Shown here: piece after piece, positions 7,963 to 15,274 of the stretch
Layout: the number at the start of each line of letters is the position of its first letter
Numbering within the stretch: position 1 is the first letter of the stretch
Assembly: GCA_937915775.1 (NCBI GenBank)
Contig: CALGGQ010000072.1
Location: 1-28,655 of the forward strand
Origin: an uncultured Clostridia bacterium
GTDB taxonomy: Bacteria; Bacillota; Clostridia; Oscillospirales; Acutalibacteraceae
Direction: 5' to 3'
DNA length: 28,655 bases
Notes under the pieces: model-generated
Databases searched by the model: none
What the model saw: the letters and a program-made list of their open reading frames with translations, nothing else
What the model was told of the DNA's origin: nothing
Made by a program: the position numbers and the translations under genes

Positions 7963-9423
7963 ATGATGGAAGATACGAAAATGAAACGCTACGTCAGCCC
8001 GCGGGAAACGCTTGCCTACGGCTTTGCCAACAGCGGTCAGGTGTTCGGCTATAATCTTGTCGCCGGCGGTTATCTCTCGATGTTCTTTACCAAGGTGTTT
8101 GAGATACCGCCCGCCGCCGTTTCCACGATGATACTGTTTCTCGGCATCTGGGACACGGTAAACGACCCGCTGATGGGCGCCGTCGTGGATAAAACGCGCA
8201 CGCGCTACGGCAAGCTGCGGCCATATCTGCTCTTTGTGCCGCTGCCGCTCGCAGTGACCACGATTCTGTTATTCTCGGGTCCGCTGATTTTGGCGGATAC
8301 GAAAAAAACGGTAATCAAAATCATCTATATGTATCTGTCCTATTTCATCTGGGAATTCTTTTACACCATCGGTGATATCCCGTTTTGGGGCATGAGCGCC
8401 GCCATTTCGCCGAACCCTGCGGACAGAACGCGCTGTATTTCAAGCGCCAGATTTCTCTCCGGCATTATCGGCGGACTGTCTACCACGATTCTCGTTGTGC
8501 TGATGGATTTGAGCAATAACGGCGTTATCGCGCTGTCGCTCGCGCAGGTGTTCTGCCTGATGGCAGTCATCGCCGCCACCTTCGGCATGGCGTTGTTTTC
8601 GCTTGCCGGCATCTTCTGCAAGGAGCGCGTGGTGCAGACGGTCAAGGAGCCGAGCGTGATGGAAGGCTTCAAGGTGATGTTCAAAAACAAGCCGCTGCTG
8701 CTGATTGTTTCGGGCAACGTTATCGGCACGCTCGGCGGGCTTGCCGGCGTGTTTCAGACGTACTATTTTGCCGAGGTCATCAACCTCAATTCGCTGATGC
8801 TGCTGCTCGGTCTGCCGGGCACGCTCGTTGGCTGGGCAACCTATCTCATTATCCCGAAGCTGAAAAAGCGCTTTGATAACCGCCGGATTGTCTTTCTTAA
8901 CGGCTTCACGCGCCTTGCCGTGTCTACCGCGGTGTTTCTCATCGGTCTGAAATGGTATGACCGCATCGCCGTGGTGGTGCCGCTTTTGATGCTGCGCAAT
9001 GTTGTTTTCAGCTTCTTTGATACCATTAACAGCGTCGTTCCGACCGAAATGATTGGCGACACGATTGACTATATGGAGTGGAAAACAGGGGAGCGTAATG
9101 AGGGCGTTTCCTTCTCTGTGCTGACCTTTGTCGGCAAGCTGACAGGCTCCGTTTCCACCTCGGTAGCAACGGCGCTGCTGCCCGTCATCGGGCTGGCGTA
9201 TACCACGGTAAACGGCGTGCAGGCAACCGTTAAGGCGCCGCATACGGACATATGGATTTGGGCGTTTTTCAGTTTCATCCCGTATGTACTCAGTGCACTG
9301 GGGCTGATTCCGTATATTTGGTACGACCTCACAGGTGAAAAGCTCAGCACCATTCGCCGCGATTTGGAGGAGCGCCGCAGCACCCTTTCCAAGCAGGTAT
9401 CGGGAGGTGACGGAATTGAATAA
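7963..9423 (+). CDS. GPH-family sugar:cation symporter (MFS)
   Basis: This polytopic 486-residue membrane transporter belongs to the glycoside-pentoside-hexuronide:cation symporter family. The hallmark loop DTVNDPLMGAVVDKTRTR, then YGKLRPY, is present near residues 64-88, together with about 12 hydrophobic segments. It would import the glycoside without phosphorylating it. The start is uncertain: ATG at 7963 or 7966 just after GGAA at 7957-7960, or ATG at 7981 (MKRYVSPRE). It begins 5 bases after the mannosidase stop and its last codons contain the ribosome site and start of the next gene, showing tight translational linkage. Confidence 0.92.
   Translation: MMEDTKMKRYVSPRETLAYGFANSGQVFGYNLVAGGYLSMFFTKVFEIPPAAVSTMILFLGIWDTVNDPLMGAVVDKTRTRYGKLRPYLLFVPLPLAVTTILLFSGPLILADTKKTVIKIIYMYLSYFIWEFFYTIGDIPFWGMSAAISPNPADRTRCISSARFLSGIIGGLSTTILVVLMDLSNNGVIALSLAQVFCLMAVIAATFGMALFSLAGIFCKERVVQTVKEPSVMEGFKVMFKNKPLLLIVSGNVIGTLGGLAGVFQTYYFAEVINLNSLMLLLGLPGTLVGWATYLIIPKLKKRFDNRRIVFLNGFTRLAVSTAVFLIGLKWYDRIAVVVPLLMLRNVVFSFFDTINSVVPTEMIGDTIDYMEWKTGERNEGVSFSVLTFVGKLTGSVSTSVATALLPVIGLAYTTVNGVQATVKAPHTDIWIWAFFSFIPYVLSALGLIPYIWYDLTGEKLSTIRRDLEERRSTLSKQVSGGDGIE
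9402..9409 (+). promoter_or_regulatory. Ribosome binding site for a TTG start
   Basis: GGGAGGTG inside the end of the transporter gene lies 6 bases before TTG at 9416. It supports TTG as the start of the EEP gene; the only in-frame ATG (9335) is 27 codons upstream and its extra residues read like an out-of-frame translation of the transporter gene. Confidence 0.8.
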
Positions 9424-10909
9424 TCAGTGTCCGAAATGCGGCGGAAAAATCAGTCCGTTTTATCTCAGACAGAATTGCCCGCACTGCGGGGTGGATTTGC
9501 TGTACTATCAGCTGGAGGAGCGGCTGGAGCAGGATGCTGCCGAATCCGCACGGCAGGAGGCAAGGCTCAAGCACTTTGTCGAAATCTTAAAAGCGTCATC
9601 GGTTGGCACACCGCTGCATATCGTGCGGCTTGTTCTGTTTTTTACGCCGCTGCTGTCCATGTGCCTGCCGCTTTACCGCGCAGGGCATAAAAACGTATCG
9701 CTCATTGGCTTCATTATGAGCATCGTCAACCACGGCTTTGATATGAGCGCCTGGAGCCGCGATTATTTGTTCGCCGTGCTTGCGATGGTGCTGGTGATTG
9801 TGCTGTCGCTCGCGGTGATTATCAATTCGCTGTTTTCCGCCACCGCGCACGGAACCGTACGGAATTTTATTTTCAGTCTTGTGAATACGGCGGTGTTCGG
9901 CGCGCTGTCCGTGCTGGTATGCGTCAGCGGCGGCGCCGTCAAAATCGGCTTTTACGTCACGCTGGCAATTTACCTTGCCGAGCTCGTGCTGCACTTTATC
10001 ACGGCAGCCAAAAAGCCCAAAGGCTTGCTGATGCTATCCGTTGCCCTGTGTGCTGCCGTCGCGCTGGTCTGTATGTTCATCGGCACTAAGCCGCAGGCGC
10101 AAGAGCCTTTTGCCGTGCCGGCAGGTATCAGAGTGGTCAGCTTTAACACGGCAGCGCCGTGGGGCACGCCGTTTGACGGTACGGCGAGCAGCGCCAGAGC
10201 TGAGCGATTTATCGGGTATATGCAGCGTGTGTCGCCCGCTCTTATCGGTACGCAGGAGCTGAACAGCGCTTGGCTGGAAACCGTCAGTGCCGAGCTGCCG
10301 GAATATGAAAGCTATGCCGTCAAGCGCGGCGGCGATGACGATGAAAACCGCAGCGAGATGAACGGTATTTTCTGGCGGAAGGACCTGTTCACCGCCGAGA
10401 AAACAGAAACCTTCTGGCTGTCGCAGACGCCCGAAACGGAGAGCCGCTTCACCTATATCGATGAAAACGGCGAGGAATGTGAGGCAGGCTGCAACCGCAT
10501 CTGCTCCTATGCCATTCTGACGGAAAATGCTACAGGCAGAAAGCTCGCCTTTCTGAATACGCATCTTGACAATTCCAGCGAGGAAGCCATGCTGTTCGGC
10601 GCGCAATTAATTACCGATAAAATTGCCGCAATCAAAGCCGCCTATCCTGAAATCGCCATTGTTTTAACCGGCGATTTTAACCAGACAGAGGACGGCGCGG
10701 CGTATCAGTTGATTGCTTCTGTGCTTAACGATACGACCGATAAAGCCGCGCAGCAAGCTACCTGGCATGAATGGGGCTACTCGTATACCGGCGACAAGCC
10801 GATTGATTTCATCTTTACAAGCAGCGGGCAGTTCACCTATCAGGTGCTCGACAACATTGATAACGGCTACGTTTCCGACCACTACGGCATTATGGCGGAT
10901 ATTGGTTGA
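9416..10909 (+). CDS. Membrane-anchored EEP-family phosphohydrolase with zinc ribbon, TTG start
   Basis: The 497-residue protein has three parts. An N-terminal zinc ribbon carries CPKC and CPHC (about residues 5-25). Five hydrophobic segments follow at about 68-88, 119-141, 150-172, 175-197 and 205-224. A C-terminal endonuclease/exonuclease/phosphatase domain from about 238 has Asn244, Glu281, NTHLD with His383, GDFN with Asp420/Asn422, and SDHYG with Asp488/His489, so the active site is complete. With the ribbon inside and the Lys-rich loop AAKKPKG between segments 4 and 5 inside, the EEP domain should face outside. It is the last gene of the operon and overlaps the transporter by 8 bases. 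It may remove a phosphate or cut a phosphodiester from the glycoside before uptake; DNase activity is the alternative. Confidence 0.85.
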   Translation: MNNQCPKCGGKISPFYLRQNCPHCGVDLLYYQLEERLEQDAAESARQEARLKHFVEILKASSVGTPLHIVRLVLFFTPLLSMCLPLYRAGHKNVSLIGFIMSIVNHGFDMSAWSRDYLFAVLAMVLVIVLSLAVIINSLFSATAHGTVRNFIFSLVNTAVFGALSVLVCVSGGAVKIGFYVTLAIYLAELVLHFITAAKKPKGLLMLSVALCAAVALVCMFIGTKPQAQEPFAVPAGIRVVSFNTAAPWGTPFDGTASSARAERFIGYMQRVSPALIGTQELNSAWLETVSAELPEYESYAVKRGGDDDENRSEMNGIFWRKDLFTAEKTETFWLSQTPETESRFTYIDENGEECEAGCNRICSYAILTENATGRKLAFLNTHLDNSSEEAMLFGAQLITDKIAAIKAAYPEIAIVLTGDFNQTEDGAAYQLIASVLNDTTDKAAQQATWHEWGYSYTGDKPIDFIFTSSGQFTYQVLDNIDNGYVSDHYGIMADIG

Positions 10910-10913
10910 TAAG

Positions 10914-10951
10914 AAAAAAGACGGTATCACCGATGTGATACCGTCTTTTTT
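10914..10951. terminator. Bidirectional terminator between operon and lipoprotein gene
   Basis: A perfect 17-bp inverted repeat (10914-10930 with 10935-10951, loop of four) has A6 on one side and T6 on the other, so it can end transcription of both convergent units. Confidence 0.95.
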
Positions 10952-10954
10952 GTT

Positions 10955-11512
10955 CTATTCCTCGCTCATCGTCAGTCCTTTTTCTGTAAACCAATCGGCA
11001 AAAACATCGTATATCGCCCTTGTCCATTCCAGGCGAGGTTCGCTGTTTTTGGTAAAGGTGAGCGTTTCACCGGAAGCGTACTGCACCATCAGGTTGCATT
11101 CCTGGAATTCCGGCGGTAGCCCGGCGGTCACGCGGTACACGCCGTTATATTGGGCGAGTGCCTGTTCGTCAATGATGCCTTGCAGCGCAGTCAGCAGCGC
11201 TGCATCAGCGGGGTAACGGATAGCGCTTTCCTCAGCGTAAGCCGTCAGCACGCCGCTCTCATTTTCCTTAATATCAAAGGTAAAGCGTTTCGTTTCCTCG
11301 TTGTTTTCCCCGACCTGCGTGAGGGTAAAGGTGGTGTGAAAGCCCGTTATCTCCTTTGAGACAATGGTTTTCGGGGCGTTATAATCTGTCTTGTCAATCA
11401 CGCCGCCCGATTCAATATTGCCGAGCGGCTTTTTGCAGCCGCCGAGCCCGAACAGCGTCAGCACGCACAGCAGCCCCGTCAGCACTGCGCGGGCAAAATA
11501 GCTCTTTTTCAT
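10955..11512 (-). CDS. Lipoprotein of unknown function
   Basis: The 185-residue product starts with a Lys-Lys N-region, a hydrophobic stretch and the lipobox LGGC with Cys26, so it should be lipid-anchored on the outer face of the membrane. The mature part is acidic and beta-rich in appearance, and no domain is recognised. GGGAGG precedes the start by 7 bases. It faces the end of the glycoside operon and is transcribed towards it, so there is no operon link to either neighbour. Confidence 0.82.
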   Translation of the reverse strand: MKKSYFARAVLTGLLCVLTLFGLGGCKKPLGNIESGGVIDKTDYNAPKTIVSKEITGFHTTFTLTQVGENNEETKRFTFDIKENESGVLTAYAEESAIRYPADAALLTALQGIIDEQALAQYNGVYRVTAGLPPEFQECNLMVQYASGETLTFTKNSEPRLEWTRAIYDVFADWFTEKGLTMSEE

Positions 11513-11548
11513 CTGTAACCCTCCCGAATGTTATCCTACTGTATTTTA

Positions 11549-11554
11549 ATTATA
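11549..11554 (-). promoter_or_regulatory. Probable -10 box of the lipoprotein gene
   Basis: A perfect TATAAT on the minus strand lies 37 bases before the start codon. The hexamer 17 bases upstream (CGTGCA) is a poor -35. Confidence 0.45.
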
Positions 11555-11614
11555 CCATAATTCTTCCTTTTTGCACGACTTTTTTCACGCGGCGGAAAAA
11601 CAGGGAAGTATGGA

Positions 11615-11643
11615 TTGTATTTGCCGCTCCTTTTTTGTATAAT
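11615..11643 (+). promoter_or_regulatory. Sigma-A promoter of the GNAT-msrA operon
   Basis: TTGTAT at 11615-11620 and TATAAT at 11638-11643 are separated by 17 bases. Transcription would start near 11650, before the AGGTGA site at 11668. Confidence 0.75.
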
Positions 11644-11677
11644 ATAAGCAGTAATGATGTCAGAAGCAGGTGAAAAT

Positions 11678-12157
11678 ATGACAGTAAGAGCCTATCAGCC
11701 GAGCGACCTCGGCGCGATGATTGCCATCTGGAACGAGGTGGTAAAGGAGGGGATTGCTTTCCCGCAGGAGGAGTGCCTTGACGAAGTGAGCGGCGCCGCC
11801 TTTTTTGCCGAGCAGACTTATGTCGGCGTTGCTGAGGAGGAAGGAACCGTTGTCGGACTGTATATCCTCCATCCGAATAACGTCGGCCGTTGCGGCCATA
11901 TTGGCAATGCGAGCTATGCGGTAGCCTCCGCCTGCCGCGGAAAGCATATCGGCGAGCAGTTAGTGCTTGATTGCATCAGGCAGGGAAAGCAGTGCGGCTT
12001 TTCCGTGCTGCAGTTCAACGCCGTGGTGGAAAGTAATGTTCACGCGCGCCATCTGTATGAGCGGCTCGGCTTCGTTCAGCTCGGCACCATTCCGCACGGC
12101 TTTCGTATGAAGGACGGGCACTATGAAAATATCTGTCCGTATTACCGCGAGCTGTGA
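11678..12157 (+). CDS. GNAT-family N-acetyltransferase
   Basis: The 159-residue product is a single GNAT domain, transferring acetyl from acetyl-CoA to an amine. The acetyl-CoA loop is CRGKHIGEQL at about 86-95 and the C-terminal signature N-x-H-A-x-x-L-Y-x-x-LGF lies at about 120-132. The layout resembles small-molecule acetyltransferases of the phosphinothricin-acetyltransferase type, but substrate cannot be assigned. The start at 11678 is chosen for AGGTGA at 11668-11673; an upstream ATG at 11654 is near the predicted transcription start. It is the first gene of an operon with the GH31 remnant, the Fe-S membrane protein and msrA. Confidence 0.88.
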   Translation: MTVRAYQPSDLGAMIAIWNEVVKEGIAFPQEECLDEVSGAAFFAEQTYVGVAEEEGTVVGLYILHPNNVGRCGHIGNASYAVASACRGKHIGEQLVLDCIRQGKQCGFSVLQFNAVVESNVHARHLYERLGFVQLGTIPHGFRMKDGHYENICPYYREL

Positions 12158-12180
12158 CAGCACATTATGAGGAAACATAT

Positions 12181-12691
12181 ATGCGCGATTTAGTGATGAA
12201 CAAGAACGAATTACTTTTTCAAAAAGCAGGGGCGCTGATTCGTATCACGCCATGTCACACCAATGCGCTGCGCTTTGAGCTGTTTTTTGACGGAGAAGTG
12301 ACGGAGGAAAACTTTACCCTTTTGCCGCAGCAGGCGGACGGCAGCGCAGACGAAACGGAAAACGAGGCAAGGATGACAGCCGGCTGCCTCAGCGTCCGAG
12401 AAGGGCTATCCCGTAATGCGCCCGATGTTTTTCGATTATCCGCAGGATGAAAACTGCTATTCCCTCGGGGATCAGTATCTGTTCGGCGATGATATTATTT
12501 TTGCGCCGATTGTCAACCGCGCACAGACGGAGAAAACCGTCTATCTTCCCGCAGGGGAATGGGTGCTGACGAAGAATAAAACCGTTTATACGGCGGGGTA
12601 TCACACGGTAACTGCCGCGGTGGAGGAATTCATCGCCTTTGTCAGAAAAGGCGCAGATGTATTAGCTTGCTTTAATGAGAGAGGTTCATAA
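12181..12691 (+). pseudogene. GH31 alpha-glucosidase/xylosidase remnant with the catalytic core deleted
   Basis: Codons from 12181 (after GAGGA at 12169) give a GH31 N-terminal beta-sandwich start with IRITPCHTNALRF and ENFTLLP. Near 12395-12405 the sequence jumps to the far end of the catalytic domain: in the next frame it reads EKGYPVMRPMFFDYP, then GDQYLFGDDIIFAPI and YLPAGEW, typical of the GH31 barrel end and proximal C-terminal domain. The two parts are out of frame with each other. GH31 enzymes usually have 650-800 residues; here about 75 plus 98 remain, so roughly 500 residues, including both catalytic acids, are gone. Both halves stay inside an apparently active operon, and the stop lies one base before the next start codon. 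Only the reading frames are lost; the gene order is kept. Confidence 0.9.
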
Positions 12692-12692
12692 A

Positions 12693-13511
12693 ATGAAAAA
12701 ATACGCACTGCCGCTGTTGCTGCTCGCTGTGTTTGAGGCGGTGGCGGTAACGCTGTGGCTGACGAAGAATAATATCTTCTATCTGTTCAATTTCAGTTAT
12801 ATCGGCATCTCTCTGTCGCTCGGTATTTTTCTGTTCATTAAAAAATACAAGCACGCGCGGCGGATTGTGCAGCTCTTGGTCGGGCTGTATATGCTGGTGT
12901 ATTTAGGCTTGATTTGCCGTGAGAATATGCAGATAGAGGGCTTCTGGTACTATCTGTTTACCGGTGTGTTTGAGGCGGCCACCATCCACTATGCCGTTGC
13001 CAAAATCTTTGGACCGCTGCTGTTCGGCAGGGGCTGGTGCGGCTATGCCTGTTGGACGGCGATGGTACTGGATTTTCTGCCGTATAAGGTGCCGCAGCAG
13101 CCGAGAAAGAAGATAGGCTGGCTGCGCTATCTCACCTTTGCAGTATCGTTGATTTTTGTGGCGGCGCTGTTTCTTGCCAAGGTGGGGAACATCGAGCGGA
13201 TTATGTTCTGGGCGTTTCTTGGCGGCAATGTTCTCTATTATGCCGTCGGCATCGCGCTGGCATTTGCCTTTAAGGATAACCGTGCCTTTTGCAAATACAT
13301 ATGCCCGATTACGGTATTTTTAAAGCCAATGAGCTACTTTTCGCTGTTTCGGGTGAAGTGCGATAAAAGCAAGTGTATTAACTGCGGCAAATGCAAACGT
13401 GTCTGCCCGATGGAGGTTGATGTGACGGATAATTCCAGAAAAAGAGCCAATGCTACAGAGTGTATCCTCTGTATGGAGTGCGTGAAAAACTGCCCGAAGG
13501 ATGCACTGTAA
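12693..13511 (+). CDS. NapH-like membrane protein with two [4Fe-4S] ferredoxin motifs
   Basis: The 272-residue protein has about six membrane segments up to residue ~215. It carries GRGWCGYACW after the third or fourth segment and CKYICP after the last, which are conserved Cys signatures of NapH/CcoG/RdxA-type proteins. The C-terminal domain has two ferredoxin motifs, CINCGKCKRVCP and CILCMECVKNCP, for two [4Fe-4S] clusters on the cytosolic side. It probably passes electrons across or along the membrane. The start is at 12693 after AGAGAGG at 12678-12684, not at 12675 inside that site. msrA follows by 27 bases, so a role in supplying electrons to methionine repair is a plausible inference. 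Confidence 0.85.
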   Translation: MKKYALPLLLLAVFEAVAVTLWLTKNNIFYLFNFSYIGISLSLGIFLFIKKYKHARRIVQLLVGLYMLVYLGLICRENMQIEGFWYYLFTGVFEAATIHYAVAKIFGPLLFGRGWCGYACWTAMVLDFLPYKVPQQPRKKIGWLRYLTFAVSLIFVAALFLAKVGNIERIMFWAFLGGNVLYYAVGIALAFAFKDNRAFCKYICPITVFLKPMSYFSLFRVKCDKSKCINCGKCKRVCPMEVDVTDNSRKRANATECILCMECVKNCPKDAL

Positions 13512-13538
13512 CAGTCTGAAAAAAGGAGAGGAAACGCG

Positions 13539-14027
13539 ATGAAAACCATTTATCTTGCGGGCGGCTGCTTCTGGGGGATGCAGAAATTCTTCGACCAGTT
13601 TGACGGTGTGATTGCTACCGAGGTCGGCTATGCCAACGGACCGGACAGAGCACCGAGCTATGAGGAGGTCTGCCGCAGTAGCGGCCACGCGGAAACGCTT
13701 AAAATTGACTTTGATGAAACCGTAGTTTCGCCGAAAAAGCTGCTGGAATATTACTTTATGGTGATTGATCCCGTTTCCGTCAACCGTCAGGGAAATGATA
13801 CGGGCGTGCAGTACCGCACAGGGATATTCTATCCGGATGACAGCCTGCTCGGCGTGATTCATCAGGTATATCATCTGGAGGAGCAAAAGGCAGGCAAGCC
13901 CCTTGCTGTCATCGTAGAGCCGCTGAAAAACTTCTTCTCTGCTGAGGAATACCACCAGAAATATCTGGATAAAAACCCACACGGCTATTGCCATATTCCT
14001 AAACGGTATTTTTCACTGACAGATTGA
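13539..14027 (+). CDS. msrA: Peptide methionine (S)-S-oxide reductase MsrA
   Basis: MsrA reduces the S-epimer of methionine sulfoxide in proteins and free methionine, restoring oxidised proteins. The 162-residue product has the catalytic Cys10 in GGCFWG, the GHAE motif at about 50-53, and a C-terminal Cys151 in HGYCHI that could resolve the disulfide. AAAAGGAGAGG lies just upstream of the ATG. It is the last gene of the operon and is followed by a terminator. Confidence 0.96.
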   Translation: MKTIYLAGGCFWGMQKFFDQFDGVIATEVGYANGPDRAPSYEEVCRSSGHAETLKIDFDETVVSPKKLLEYYFMVIDPVSVNRQGNDTGVQYRTGIFYPDDSLLGVIHQVYHLEEQKAGKPLAVIVEPLKNFFSAEEYHQKYLDKNPHGYCHIPKRYFSLTD

Positions 14028-14029
14028 TA

Positions 14030-14062
14030 AAATCCGATGTCCTAAAGGGCATCGGATTTTTT
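14030..14062 (+). terminator. Rho-independent terminator after msrA
   Basis: A stem of about 12 bp (14030-14042 with 14047-14059, loop TAAA) is followed by T6. The A-rich left arm allows it also to end the convergent minus-strand unit. Confidence 0.9.
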
Positions 14063-14084
14063 AATGTGGATATATGTTGGTTTA

Positions 14085-14732
14085 TCAGTTTTTGCGTTCT
14101 TTCTTCTTGTTAAGGAAAGTAAACAGTATCAGCAGATAGCAAACGGTTTTCGGCAGCATCAGCATGCCGAGCATCGGCACCGCGTCCGTGCCGACCACCA
14201 CGGGAATATAGCATAAAAACGACAGCGTAATATAGAGCCAGATGTTTCGGAAGACGTTATCGTTCTTTCTCCTTGTGAAGAACAGATAAACGATGATTAT
14301 TCCGAGAAAGAGAAACGGGATATTGCGTAAAATGCCCCAAACCAGCGGAGAGCTATCAGTCAGCCACTGATTTTGCGGGAACAGGCACAAGGCGATTCTT
14401 ACGGCGGAAAAGCCCCATACGGCAGTCGTGGTTACTTTGCTTTCGGTTACTTTGTAGTCGTTCAGGTAAATGTAGTACATCAGAATGTAGAACACCGTCA
14501 TCGTTACCGAGGTAACCAGCTTGCCGATGCCGAGTGCCGCCGTAAAATCCTTGTCAACAAAGTAGTTCAGCACTCTCGGCACCAGATGAAAGGCGTCTCC
14601 GCACCCGAGCACAAGTGCTGCCGCGCCCATCAGTCTTTGCAGCTTTCCTTGCGCTTTGGCAAGCAGATATATACCCGTGCCGATGGCAAGAACAAGATAG
14701 GCAATATCAAATAATGTTTCACCGTATTTCAT
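14085..14732 (-). CDS. Polytopic membrane protein of unknown function
   Basis: The 215-residue product has six or seven hydrophobic segments and a Lys/Arg-rich C-terminus (KKKERKN), which should be cytosolic. A conserved-looking patch, GCGDAFHLVPR, lies near residues 43-53. I do not recognise the family. Its first 14 bases overlap the end of the C39-like peptidase gene, so the two are translationally coupled and probably work together. Confidence 0.75.
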   Translation of the reverse strand: MKYGETLFDIAYLVLAIGTGIYLLAKAQGKLQRLMGAAALVLGCGDAFHLVPRVLNYFVDKDFTAALGIGKLVTSVTMTVFYILMYYIYLNDYKVTESKVTTTAVWGFSAVRIALCLFPQNQWLTDSSPLVWGILRNIPFLFLGIIIVYLFFTRRKNDNVFRNIWLYITLSFLCYIPVVVGTDAVPMLGMLMLPKTVCYLLILFTFLNKKKERKN

Positions 14733-15087
14733 TTTTTACCTCCCAGTAATATCTTCGTGCGCAAACGGGAAAATCGTCCGTCACGCCGTGCTCAGGGTCA
14801 TAGAAAACGCCGTCACAGTAAAGCGACCAGTGCCAGCAGCGGGGCGTTTCCAGACTCAGCATACAAAGCGGCGCCAGCTCGCTTTTGTGTTCAATCTGTA
14901 TGCGTTCATCGGATACCTGCCAACCGTGTGTACGGAGAAAGCCTTTCATTTCCTTCAGCGTCGTTTCTCGTTCATTATGCAGTTCCTCCGCTATCTGCTC
15001 AACAGATAATCCTGTCAGCATTGCCAGTACCGCCTGCCCGCATTGCAGGTCGTTTGGCTCATGCACATAGTTTATTTTCCGAATCAC
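14719..15087 (-). CDS. Stand-alone C39-like (papain-like) cysteine peptidase
   Basis: The 122-residue product matches the core of C39-type peptidases: Gln15-Cys16-Gly17 in DLQCGQA, a helical stretch, then His86 in CWHWSLY and Asp97 in FYDPEHG. C39 domains normally form the N-terminus of bacteriocin exporters and cut leader peptides at a double Gly; here the domain stands alone. The downstream overlapping gene is a membrane protein, not an ABC exporter. CAGGAG precedes the start. No precursor peptide with a GG leader was found nearby, so the substrate is unknown; an inactive substrate-binding role is an alternative. Confidence 0.72.
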   Translation of the reverse strand: MIRKINYVHEPNDLQCGQAVLAMLTGLSVEQIAEELHNERETTLKEMKGFLRTHGWQVSDERIQIEHKSELAPLCMLSLETPRCWHWSLYCDGVFYDPEHGVTDDFPVCARRYYWEVKNEIR

Positions 15088-15125
15088 ACGCTTCTCCTGT
15101 TTTCTTTATTCCGATTATTAATTCT

Positions 15126-15154
15126 ATCATATCACAATGAATGACAATTAACAA
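15126..15154 (-). promoter_or_regulatory. Promoter of the C39-like/membrane protein pair
   Basis: On the minus strand TTGTTA (15149-15154) and TATGAT (15126-15131) are separated by 17 bases, 39 bases before the start codon. Confidence 0.55.
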
Positions 15155-15171
15155 TGCCTAAGCGTTAATAC

Positions 15172-15200
15172 TTTTCAAAGCGGATGAAAAGTGATATAAT
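15172..15200 (+). promoter_or_regulatory. Promoter of alpha/beta hydrolase, shared block type A
   Basis: TTTTCA at 15172-15177 and TATAAT at 15195-15200 are 17 bases apart. The block ACTTTTCAAAG then 9 bases then AGTGATATAATA recurs exactly at 19626-19657 in front of another alpha/beta hydrolase. Here CTTTTC and GAAAAG form a small inverted repeat in the spacer. Confidence 0.68.
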
Positions 15201-15274
15201 ATGAAGCAGGGGAGAGGGACTGCGGCAAATAACCGTTGATACGTTCCTTCAAACCATTTTGAGAAAGGGAAAGG

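Noticed and set aside
8440..9243. 267-codon minus-strand frame
   Set aside because: Opposite the GPH transporter; the composition is that of a reversed membrane protein gene.
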